Shown here in pieces: positions 43,097 through 51,091 of a stretch of DNA of 64,000 nt. Numbering within the stretch: position 1 is the first letter of the stretch; each line of letters begins with the position of its first letter. This DNA comes from Anaerolineaceae bacterium (lineage in GTDB: Bacteria > Chloroflexota > Anaerolineae > Aggregatilineales > Phototrophicaceae): contig JAPPOB010000010.1 in the NCBI GenBank assembly GCA_028818375.1, positions 1,302,001 to 1,366,000 of the forward strand, written 5' to 3'. The position numbers and the translations under genes were made by a program. The notes below the pieces were generated by a model. That model had not been told where the DNA came from, did not search any database, and saw only the letters and a program-made list of their open reading frames with translations.

Positions 43097-43591
43097 ATGG
43101 ACTATGGCATGATCAGTCAGATCGAAAAGGCGCGCCTTTATGCCGAGGAGCCGGAGCGCGTGACCTTTCGCAGCCTTGATATCCGCTTCAACGGCGACAA
43201 CGACGCCTACCACGTCACGCTCGCGGAAGAGGGCTGGCGCTGCAGTTGCCAGGGCTTTGAGGCCCATCGCATCTGCCCTCACGTCATGGCGCTGGAACGC
43301 CTGTTTCGACCCATGCTGCCCTTGCCGCCCCTGCCCTACGCGCCCGGCCAGAACGTCGTCAGCGACGTCGAGAAGGCCAGTCGCTACGCCCAGGAGAGCG
43401 ACCGCATCCACGTGCGCGCCTTCGAGGCGACCCTGCGCGGCCTCAACAGCGACCACGAGGTCGGCTACGGCGACGGCAACTGGTACTGCGACAGCGATTC
43501 CTTCCGCCGCCGCGGCGTCTCCAGCCATACCATCGCCATGGAACGTCTGCTTGGCGGCATGTTCCGCGTGAAAGACGAACCGGCGGCATGA
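43097..43591 (+). CDS. Duplicated SWIM zinc-finger-like protein
   Basis: 164 aa with two internal repeats. Repeat 1 (MISQIEKARLYAEEPERVTF... then WRCSCQGFEAHRICPHVMAL) contains a full SWIM-type CxC...CxH finger. Repeat 2 (VEKASRYAQESDRIHVRAF... then WYCDSDSFRRRGVSSHTIAM) keeps the frame but only one Cys and one His, so the second finger is degenerate. SWIM domains bind DNA or proteins. The GGAG (cggggagcc) about eight bases upstream supports ATG 43097. A small regulator is plausible; unproven. Confidence 0.78.
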   Translation: MDYGMISQIEKARLYAEEPERVTFRSLDIRFNGDNDAYHVTLAEEGWRCSCQGFEAHRICPHVMALERLFRPMLPLPPLPYAPGQNVVSDVEKASRYAQESDRIHVRAFEATLRGLNSDHEVGYGDGNWYCDSDSFRRRGVSSHTIAMERLLGGMFRVKDEPAA

Positions 43592-43595
43592 GTAT

Positions 43596-43627
43596 TTGAC
43601 AAGAACGGCCATTCCTGCCAGTATCCT
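43596..43627 (+). promoter_or_regulatory. Probable promoter of the dppDF pair
   Basis: TTGACA (43596-43601) followed by AGTATCCT; with TATCCT (43622-43627) as -10 the spacer is 20, with AGTATC (43620-43625) it is 18. Start of the ATPase gene is at 43717 with GGGAGGAG upstream. Confidence 0.45.
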
Positions 43628-43716
43628 GGCGGCAAAGGCACAAGGGGTGCCGGCCGACGGCGGGCTGCAGTGACCCGTCAGCGCCTGGCCGCCGGTTACC
43701 CGGGAGGAGTGCGGAT

Positions 43717-44736
43717 TTGGCTGTCTTGATGGAGGTCAACAACCTCGTTACGAGGTTTTATACCCAGGAAGGCACGGTCTACGCCGTCAACGACATCTCC
43801 TACCAGTTGCAGGAAGGCGAGACCCTCGGCGTCGTCGGCGAAAGCGGCAGCGGCAAGAGCGTCCACTCCCTCTCCATTATGGGGCTCATCCCCAGCCCGC
43901 CCGGCAAGGTCGAAAACGGCGAGGTCATCTTCCGCGGCCGGGACCTGCTGCAACTGCCGCCGGACCAGATGCGGCTCGTGCGCGGCGCCGAAATCGCGAT
44001 GATCTTTCAGGACCCCATGACCTCGCTCAATCCGGTCCTGACCATCGGCTCGCAGATCACCGAAGCGCTGAAGCTGCACATGGGCATGAACAACAACCAG
44101 GCCAACGAGCGCGCCGCCGAGTTGCTTTCGCTGGTCGGCATCCCTGATGCGGCCAGCCGCCTCAACAACTATCCGCACCAGTTCTCCGGCGGCATGCGGC
44201 AGCGCGTGATGATCGCCATGGGCCTCTCCTGCAACCCCAAGCTGCTCATCGCGGACGAACCCACCACCGCGCTCGACGTCACCATCCAGGCGCAAATCAT
44301 CGACCTCGTCAAGCGCCTGCGCGAGGAATTCGACATGGCGATCATCTGGATCAGCCATGACCTGGGCGTGGTGGCCGGCATCGCCGACCGCATCATCGTC
44401 ATGTACGCCGGCACCATCGTCGAAAGCGGCATGGTCGAGGAAGTCTTCGCCGACACCCGCCACCCCTACACCCTGGGCCTGCTGCAGTCCCTGCCACGCA
44501 TGGACCGCCGCTCGCAGCGCCTGATTTCCATCGAGGGCTCGCCGCCGGACATGCGCAACCCGATCGACGGCTGTCCCTTTGTGGACCGTTGTCCGGTGCG
44601 CATCGATCGCTGCGCCACGGAAACGCCCGTGCTGGAAGGAGTTCCCGAGGGCCACCAGGACCACATGATGGCCTGCTGGGTCGACGTGCGCGAACTCGAC
44701 ATCGTGGCCGCCAGTGAAGGAGCGAGTGAGACATGA
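43717..44736 (+). CDS. dppD: Dipeptide/oligopeptide ABC transporter ATPase DppD-like
   Basis: 339 aa. TTG at 43717 is chosen as start because GGGAGGAG lies seven bases upstream; the ATG at 43729 is the alternative. Walker [17 protein letters not shown], signature [15 protein letters not shown], Walker [21 protein letters not shown], and a C-terminal oligopeptide-ATPase domain with the four-Cys-type motif [14 protein letters not shown]. Energises peptide uptake with its partner ATPase, translated through an ATGA overlap. Confidence 0.93.
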   Translation: MAVLMEVNNLVTRFYTQEGTVYAVNDISYQLQEGETLGVVGESGSGKSVHSLSIMGLIPSPPGKVENGEVIFRGRDLLQLPPDQMRLVRGAEIAMIFQDPMTSLNPVLTIGSQITEALKLHMGMNNNQANERAAELLSLVGIPDAASRLNNYPHQFSGGMRQRVMIAMGLSCNPKLLIADEPTTALDVTIQAQIIDLVKRLREEFDMAIIWISHDLGVVAGIADRIIVMYAGTIVESGMVEEVFADTRHPYTLGLLQSLPRMDRRSQRLISIEGSPPDMRNPIDGCPFVDRCPVRIDRCATETPVLEGVPEGHQDHMMACWVDVRELDIVAASEGASET

Positions 44737-45779
44737 GCGCAGTGGCCGACCAACCTCTTTCCCGCAACGCAGCGGAAGGCGACGCGGACGGGCGCGTGCT
44801 GGTGCGCGTGCGCAATCTGAAGAAGCATTTCCCCATCACCTCCGGCATCGTCATCCAACGGCAGGTCGGCGCCGTCAAGGCCGTCGATGACATCAGCTTT
44901 GATATCTTCGAGGGCGAAACCCTGGGCCTTGTGGGCGAATCCGGCTGCGGCAAGAGCACCACCGGGCGCACCGTCCTGCAGCTTTACGAACCGACCGCCG
45001 GCTCGGTGCAACTGCGCGTGGACGATGAATTGCAGGAACTGACCGAGATGAAGGGGGAGGATCTTCGTCGCATGCGGCGGCGCATGCAGATGATCTTCCA
45101 GGACCCTTACGCCTCGCTCAACCCGCGTATGTCCGTCGGCCGCATCGTCAGCGAGCCGCTGCGCATCCACAAGACCATGGAGCGCAACGAACAGGAAGGC
45201 TACGTGGAACACCTGCTGGAGCGGGTGGGCCTCAACCCCTACTTTGTCAACCGTTATCCCCACGAGTTTTCCGGCGGCCAGCGCCAGCGCATCGGGATCG
45301 CGCGCGCCCTGGCGCTGGAACCCGGTTTCATCGTGGCTGACGAGCCCATCTCCGCGCTGGACGTCTCGATTCAGGCCCAGGTCGTCAACCTGCTGGAAGA
45401 CCTGCAGGAAGAACTGAACCTGACCTACCTCTTCATCGCCCACGACCTCAGCATGGTGCGCCATATCTGCGATCGCGTCGCGGTGATGTACCTCGGCAAG
45501 ATCGTCGAACTGGCGCCCGCCGACGAACTTTACGAAAACCCCCTGCATCCCTACACCCAGGCCCTGCTCTCGGCCGTGCCCGTTCCGGACCCCATGCGCG
45601 AAAAGCGGGCCCAGCGCATCATCCTCACCGGCGACGTGCCCAGTCCGTCCAATCCGCCCGAGGGCTGCAACTTCAACACCCGCTGCCCCGTGCGTTTCGG
45701 CCTCTGTTACGACGCGCCCGACCCCGGCCTCATTGAGGCCACGCCCGGTCACTACGTCGCCTGTCACCGGGTCGGCTAG
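44733..45779 (+). CDS. dppF: Oligopeptide ABC transporter ATPase DppF-like
   Basis: 348 aa. Walker [19 protein letters not shown], signature [20 protein letters not shown], Walker [21 protein letters not shown], and the Opp/Dpp C-terminal motif [17 protein letters not shown] 44733 overlaps the stop of the DppD-like gene. No DppB/DppC permease genes are next to this pair, so the rest of the transporter is elsewhere, possibly with the binding protein at 36047. Confidence 0.93.
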   Translation: MSAVADQPLSRNAAEGDADGRVLVRVRNLKKHFPITSGIVIQRQVGAVKAVDDISFDIFEGETLGLVGESGCGKSTTGRTVLQLYEPTAGSVQLRVDDELQELTEMKGEDLRRMRRRMQMIFQDPYASLNPRMSVGRIVSEPLRIHKTMERNEQEGYVEHLLERVGLNPYFVNRYPHEFSGGQRQRIGIARALALEPGFIVADEPISALDVSIQAQVVNLLEDLQEELNLTYLFIAHDLSMVRHICDRVAVMYLGKIVELAPADELYENPLHPYTQALLSAVPVPDPMREKRAQRIILTGDVPSPSNPPEGCNFNTRCPVRFGLCYDAPDPGLIEATPGHYVACHRVG

Positions 45780-45794
45780 CCGGCGCGTTGCAAT

Positions 45795-47366
45795 GTGAGC
45801 GTCACCGACAGCGATGCCGGCGACACGACTGCCGGGTTTTCGCAGGATGCAGACGCCGGTGACGGGGCGACCCGTCCGGTCGCCGCACTGCGTCAACTCT
45901 TTGAACTTGCCCTGGAACCGCCGTCACGACCTGTCGCGCCCGGCGGGCGCAGCAGCGTCCGGCTTGTCATCCGCAATGACGGGGACGCCCCGGCCCGTTA
46001 CCGCCTGAGTCTCGAGGGCATCCCGGAAAGCTGGTCCCTCTACGACTCCCTGACGGCGACGATTGCGCCCGGCGCATCCACCCTCCATTACATCCTGTTG
46101 CACCCCGGCCGGCATCCGGATTTCCCGCCAGGCGAGCACAACCTGGTCCTGCGCGTGGAGCCCACGCACGCGCCGCAGGCCGCCCGCGAACAGGAATTCA
46201 CTCTGGAACTTCTGCCCGGCAGCGGTTTCGGCATGGCGCTGGAACAGGAAGAGAACTTTCTGCGGCTCCTGCTGCACAACCACGGCAACGCGCCCCTGCC
46301 CCTGCAACTCGGGGCGCTGGCGCCGGCCGACGTCAGGGCACCCGCCTTGCCCGCCGGCCCCCTGACACTCGCGGCCGGGGAACTGCGCAGTTTGCCCTTG
46401 CGCCTGCCCGCCGGCGCCCGGCCCCTGCTCGGCGGACGCCGCACCCTTGAATTCACCATTGAGGCCCACTCGCTAAACGAGGCCGGCTTTGTGCTCGCCC
46501 TGCCCGCCCGCCTGCAGGTCGACCCGCGCCTCGACTGGCGCATAATCCCGCTGCTGCTCGTGCTCATGGCGGCGCTCGCCCTGGCGCTGCTTCGGAGCCC
46601 GATCGTCACGCCCGTTATCCTGGACTTCCGCAGCAACAGCAGACTGCTACCGCAGGGCGAGGCGCTGGTCCTCGATTGGCAGGTGCAGGACGCCACGACC
46701 CTTCAACTCGAGGTCAACGGCCAGCGGCAGGATCTGCCGACGACAGCGCCCCCCGGCGGCTACCGGATCGAAACGCTCAATCTGGAGGGTGAGCTTGCGC
46801 TTCAGTTGCTGGCCCGCAACGGCGACCTCGGCGCCAGTCGGCGTCTGGCCGTCACGGTCTTCGAACCCATGCAGGTCCACGATTTCAGCGCGACGCCGCC
46901 GACCCTGCTGCGCCACGTGGTCCAGACCCTTTCGCTGCGCTGGGACGTCCCTGGCGCGCGACAATTGCGGATCGACGGCCCGGAGCCCCTGGCCAGACAG
47001 GGCCTCGATGCCAGCGGCGTGCTCGAAGGCCTGTCGCTGCAGGCCGCCGACGACCTGACCCTGACTCTGGTCGCTACGGACGCCTGGGGCAATCTGCTGG
47101 AGCGGCCGCTCGTCCTGCCGTCTTTCACGCCCACCTGTACTGTGACAAGTGACCCCCTGGTCCTCTATGGTCAGCCGCAGCCGGACGCACAGCCGCTGGC
47201 GCAACTTGAGGCCGACAGCCAGGTGCCGGTCGACGGTCGCGATCCGGACGGCCTCTGGCTGCATTTGCTGACCGACGTCCCGGACGCCTGGGGACGGCTG
47301 GAAGGGCTGGAATGCGCGGATTTCGCAGTGGATGACCTGCGCGTGCTGGAGCCCGGTCGCGGCTGA
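45795..47366 (+). CDS. Membrane-anchored protein with CARDB-like beta domains
   Basis: 523 aa from GTG 45795, with no clear ribosome-binding site. Residues ~40-130 form a beta domain (ALEPPSRPVAPGGRSSVRLV), one membrane helix lies near 250-268 (IIPLLLVLMAALALALL), and the region after it (~275-523) has further beta domains with an SH3-like C-terminal portion (PLVLYGQPQPDAQPLAQLEA...WLHLLTDVPDAWGRLEG). No enzyme motif. Likely envelope protein; function unknown. Stop is 7 bases from the convergent mutS2 stop. Confidence 0.75.
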   Translation: MSVTDSDAGDTTAGFSQDADAGDGATRPVAALRQLFELALEPPSRPVAPGGRSSVRLVIRNDGDAPARYRLSLEGIPESWSLYDSLTATIAPGASTLHYILLHPGRHPDFPPGEHNLVLRVEPTHAPQAAREQEFTLELLPGSGFGMALEQEENFLRLLLHNHGNAPLPLQLGALAPADVRAPALPAGPLTLAAGELRSLPLRLPAGARPLLGGRRTLEFTIEAHSLNEAGFVLALPARLQVDPRLDWRIIPLLLVLMAALALALLRSPIVTPVILDFRSNSRLLPQGEALVLDWQVQDATTLQLEVNGQRQDLPTTAPPGGYRIETLNLEGELALQLLARNGDLGASRRLAVTVFEPMQVHDFSATPPTLLRHVVQTLSLRWDVPGARQLRIDGPEPLARQGLDASGVLEGLSLQAADDLTLTLVATDAWGNLLERPLVLPSFTPTCTVTSDPLVLYGQPQPDAQPLAQLEADSQVPVDGRDPDGLWLHLLTDVPDAWGRLEGLECADFAVDDLRVLEPGRG

Positions 47367-47372
47367 ACCCTC

Positions 47373-49754
47373 TCAGGTGATGGGCACCATGTGAATGATG
47401 GTGACGCCGCTGCCGCCCTCGCCGGGATGCGCTTCCGTCACCTTGACGATGAGCGGATGGTCCCTGGCGCGCTCGCGTACCGCCTTGCGCAAGGCGCCGG
47501 TGCCCTTGCCGTGAATGATGCGGCCGAAGGGCAGGCCCGCCGTCCAGGCGGCATCCAGCCAGGTCTCGAAGCGTTTCAGCGCTTCCTCCACCCGCTCGCC
47601 GCGCAGGTCCAGGTCCAGCCCGGGCGGCTTGCCTTTGGGCGCCACGGGGTCGGGCGAGGCTTCGTAACGGCGCCCGCCGCCGCGCCGCATGCCTGGCCCT
47701 TCCAGTTGCGGTCGCCGCCGCAATTCATGGACGCCCGCGCGCACGCGCAGCGCGCCCAGTTGCACCAGCGCCTCGTCGCCGTCCAGTTCGCGGATCGTGC
47801 CCTCGCTGTTGAGCGTGCGCAGCCAGACGCGCTGACCTTCACGCGGCACCCAGTCCGCTTCGGGCGCGACGACTTCGCTGACCGGCGGTGGCGCGACCTG
47901 GCCTTCAAGGTCGGCCGCCTCCTCCTGCAGCGATGCCAGTTCCTGCAGCGGTTGACCCGCCGCGTGCAATTCCCGACGCAGGCGACGCAACTCGCGCTGG
48001 AAGCCGCGCAATTCCCCCTCCGCCTGTCGCCGCGCCGCGTTGATCACGTCGCGGCGCTCGTCATCCAGCCCGTCAAGCCGCGTCTGCAACTCGTCGCGCT
48101 GTTGTTCGGCGTCCTCAAGGGCGGCGCGCAGGGCCCGGTCCTGGCGGCGAACGTCCTCCCTCGTGCGTTGGATTTCGTCGAGCAGGTCGTCGGCCACCAG
48201 CTCCTCGGTGGCCACCATGTGCCGCGCCGCGTCAATGATGCCGCCATCCAGTCCCAGACGCCCGGCGATCGCCAGCGCGTTGGACCGACCGGGCAGGCCG
48301 ATGACCAGACGAAAGGTCGGTTTCAGCGTCTCCGGGTCAAACTCGACGCTGGCGTTGCGCACGCCGGGCGTCTCCACGCCGTAGATCTTTAGCTCCGGGT
48401 GATGCGTGGTGACGATGGTCGTCACGCCCCGGTCGCGCAAATGCGTCAACAGCGCCCGCGCCAGCGCCGAACCTTCGGCCGGGTCCGTGCCGGCGCCCAC
48501 TTCATCCAGCAACACCAGGGAGCGGCTGTCCGCCACAGCCAGGATGTCGATGGTGTTGGTCATGTGCGCCGAAAAAGTGCTCAACGACTGTTCGATGCTC
48601 TGCTCGTCGCCGATGTCGGCGTAAATGCCGCTGAAAACGCTCAGACGCGCGTCATCCGCCGGCAGATGCAGGCCGCACTGGGCCATCAGCGCCATCAGCC
48701 CGGCGGTCTTCAGGCACACCGTTTTGCCGCCGGTGTTCGGCCCAGTGATGACCAGCACCCAGGTACTGCCGTTAAAAATGAGATCGATCGGGACGACCGC
48801 GCTGCCCAGCAGGGGATGGCGCGCGCCCTGCACGTGTATGACGCTGCCCGGCGCCCCGTCGGCCGGTCGGAAGGGGACGAAGATCGGCTCGCAGGCGACC
48901 ATTTGCTCCGCATAACGCGCGCGCGCCAGCACCAGATCCAACTGGGCCAGCACGTCCACCGTGCGCACGATGGACTCGGCTTCCTCGCCGACCTGCGCGC
49001 CCAGCGCCGCCAGAATGCGACGGATTTCCTTTTCCTCTTCCAGTTGCAGTTCGCGCCAGGCGTTGTTCAGTTCGACAGTCGCCAGGGGCTCGATGAACAG
49101 GGTCGCGCCGCTGGATGAAGAATCGTGCACGATGCCCGGAATGCGGCCCTTGAAGCCGGCCTTGAGTGGGATGACGTAACGCCCGCCGCGCGTCGTGACC
49201 AGCGCTTCTTGCAGGAAGGGGCGGTGCTCGCTGCTGGCGACGATGCGCTGCAGGCGCGAGATCAGGCGTTCGTGGGACAGCTTGAGGTCCCGGCGCAGAA
49301 TCGCCAGGCGCGGGCTGGCGTTGTCGCGTATCTCGCCGTTCTCGGTCAGCGCGGCGCTGATGGCGGCCTGCAGCTCACTGCATTCCTGCGCCTCGTTGAT
49401 GAGCTCAGCCAGCAAGGGGTACTGTGAGCGCAGGCGGCCGATCGTGCGGCGCAGGGTCGTGGCGCGGCGCAGGGTCTGGCGGATATCCAGCAAGGTGGCC
49501 GGGTCGCAGTGGATTCCGCGCGTCGCCAGCAGGGCCGGATCGCGCACGTCGCGCGCGCCGCCCAGCGACACCTCGCGCTGCTCCAGCAGGATGCGCGCCT
49601 CGGCGGTCTCCCGCTGCCATTGCGCGGCCTCGTCAAAATCACCGGTCGGCGCCTGCTCGCGCGCCAGCCGGGCGCCGGCGGAGAAGGAACAGTGTTCCGC
49701 CAGTTGACCCAGCACCTTGTGCAGTTCCAGCGCCTGCAGCGCCTTCGCGTTCAT
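47373..49754 (-). CDS. mutS2: MutS2 endonuclease / ribosome-rescue protein
   Basis: 793 aa from ATG 49754; the longer open frame upstream is not MutS2-like. Starts with the family N-terminus ALQALELHKVLGQLAEHC. ABC ATPase: Walker A TGPNTGGKTVCLKTAGLMAL (~336), Walker B LVLLDEVGAGTDPAEGSALA, H-loop VTTHHPELK. A coiled coil (~510-620) and a C-terminal Smr nuclease domain (LDLRGERVEEALKRFETWLD... IHGKGTGALRKAVRE) follow. Suppresses homologous recombination, and in some bacteria rescues collided ribosomes. Divergent from sbcD. Confidence 0.96.
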   Translation of the reverse strand: MNAKALQALELHKVLGQLAEHCSFSAGARLAREQAPTGDFDEAAQWQRETAEARILLEQREVSLGGARDVRDPALLATRGIHCDPATLLDIRQTLRRATTLRRTIGRLRSQYPLLAELINEAQECSELQAAISAALTENGEIRDNASPRLAILRRDLKLSHERLISRLQRIVASSEHRPFLQEALVTTRGGRYVIPLKAGFKGRIPGIVHDSSSSGATLFIEPLATVELNNAWRELQLEEEKEIRRILAALGAQVGEEAESIVRTVDVLAQLDLVLARARYAEQMVACEPIFVPFRPADGAPGSVIHVQGARHPLLGSAVVPIDLIFNGSTWVLVITGPNTGGKTVCLKTAGLMALMAQCGLHLPADDARLSVFSGIYADIGDEQSIEQSLSTFSAHMTNTIDILAVADSRSLVLLDEVGAGTDPAEGSALARALLTHLRDRGVTTIVTTHHPELKIYGVETPGVRNASVEFDPETLKPTFRLVIGLPGRSNALAIAGRLGLDGGIIDAARHMVATEELVADDLLDEIQRTREDVRRQDRALRAALEDAEQQRDELQTRLDGLDDERRDVINAARRQAEGELRGFQRELRRLRRELHAAGQPLQELASLQEEAADLEGQVAPPPVSEVVAPEADWVPREGQRVWLRTLNSEGTIRELDGDEALVQLGALRVRAGVHELRRRPQLEGPGMRRGGGRRYEASPDPVAPKGKPPGLDLDLRGERVEEALKRFETWLDAAWTAGLPFGRIIHGKGTGALRKAVRERARDHPLIVKVTEAHPGEGGSGVTIIHMVPIT

Positions 49755-49861
49755 TTCAGGTTTCCATGGCCGGCCGCAGGCAGTATACATGCCGCCCCCG
49801 GGAAATACAGCGGACCCGACGCAGGCCGCCCGCCCCTCCATGCCCGTGCTAGAATGGCCGC

Positions 49862-51091
49862 ATGGACGATGCCCTGCGCGTGTTGCATTTCGCGGACCTG
49901 CACCTCGGCGTCGCCAATTACGGGCCGGTCGACCCGCAGAGCGGCCTCGGCGCGCGCGCGCAGGACTTTCTGCAGCGCCTCGACGACCTGGTGGGCCTGG
50001 CCCGCGATCATGACGTCGATCTGACAGTCTTCGCCGGCGACGCCTTTCACAGCCGCTCGCCCAACCCCACCCTGCAACGCGAGTTCGCCCGACGCGCGCA
50101 GGCCCTCGCGCGCCAGGCGCCACTGCTGCTGATTGCCGGCCGCCACGACCTGCCCCTGCAGCCGCGACGCGCCGGCAGCCTCGAGATCTACGCCACCCTG
50201 GCCGTCCCCGGCGTCCAGGTCTGCAGCGACTATGAGGTGCGGCAAATTGACACGCGGCGGGGCCCGCTGGCCGTCACGACGGCGCCCTGGCCACAGCGCG
50301 CGCGCCTCCTGCCCGAAGCGGTCGGAACCCTGTCGACGACGGAACTGTCAGAGGCGCTGGCGGCCCGCCTGAAGGCTCTGGCCGCGGAAGCTGATGGCCT
50401 GGATATGCCACGGCTGCTCGTCGCGCACGTCGCCGTCGACGGCGCGCAGCCTGGCAGCGAGGCCGGCTACATCCCCGGCGACGCGCCGGCCGTCCCGCTC
50501 GACGTTTTGGCCGACCCGCGCCAGGACCACGTCGCCCTCGGCTACCATCATCACCACCAGGACCTGACGGAGGGGCGCGCTGACCGCCCGGCCGTAGTCT
50601 GCAGCGGCGCCCTTGAGCGCCTCGATTTCAGCGAGGAAGATGCGCCGCGCGGCGCCTGTCTGATCGAGTTGGCGCGAGGCGCGACGCGCTGGCGTTTTCT
50701 GCCGCTCGCCGCCCGGCCGCTGCGCAGCCTGCATCTCGATCTGCGTAACAGCGCCGCCCCCGCCGCGGCCCTGCAGCAGGCCCTCGCCGGCGAAGCGCTG
50801 GAGGGCGTCATCCTGCGCCTGTTGCTGAAACTGTCCGCCGAAGACGAGGCGGCCCTGGACGCGGACGCGCTCCATGAGACCCTGAGAAACGCCGGCGTCT
50901 GGCATCTGGCGGGGTTGCAGCGGGAGGTCGAGCGGCCCCGGCGCCGAACGCGGGGCGATGTGGAAGATCTGGAGCCGCTGCCCCTGCTGCAAAGCTATTT
51001 GAGGTCGCGCGATACCCCACCGCAGCGGCAAGAGGCCTTGCTCGACGCCGCCGCAGGGCTGTTGCGCGACATTGAGGCCGGCTCAAACTGA
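49862..51091 (+). CDS. sbcD: SbcD-like exonuclease subunit with altered active-site motifs
   Basis: 409 aa. Mre11/SbcD nuclease of the SbcCD complex that cuts hairpin and blocked DNA ends. Motif I FADLHLGV (DxH) and motif II FAGDAFHSRSP are present. Motif III, normally GNHD, reads IAGRHDLP (Arg for the metal-contacting Asn), and the later GHxH motif reads VALGYHHHHQDL (Tyr for the first His). Its stop overlaps the sbcC start as TGATG, so the subunits are co-translated. Metal coordination may therefore differ from that of characterised enzymes. Confidence 0.87.
   Translation: MDDALRVLHFADLHLGVANYGPVDPQSGLGARAQDFLQRLDDLVGLARDHDVDLTVFAGDAFHSRSPNPTLQREFARRAQALARQAPLLLIAGRHDLPLQPRRAGSLEIYATLAVPGVQVCSDYEVRQIDTRRGPLAVTTAPWPQRARLLPEAVGTLSTTELSEALAARLKALAAEADGLDMPRLLVAHVAVDGAQPGSEAGYIPGDAPAVPLDVLADPRQDHVALGYHHHHQDLTEGRADRPAVVCSGALERLDFSEEDAPRGACLIELARGATRWRFLPLAARPLRSLHLDLRNSAAPAAALQQALAGEALEGVILRLLLKLSAEDEAALDADALHETLRNAGVWHLAGLQREVERPRRRTRGDVEDLEPLPLLQSYLRSRDTPPQRQEALLDAAAGLLRDIEAGSN

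Noticed and set aside
42976..43179. Arg-rich small open frame upstream of the SWIM gene
   Set aside because: Out of frame with the SWIM gene, no ribosome-binding site, and it lies in the transcribed leader with atypical composition.
47391..49118. Plus-strand open frames opposite mutS2
   Set aside because: Shadows of mutS2 with no domain or ribosome-binding site.
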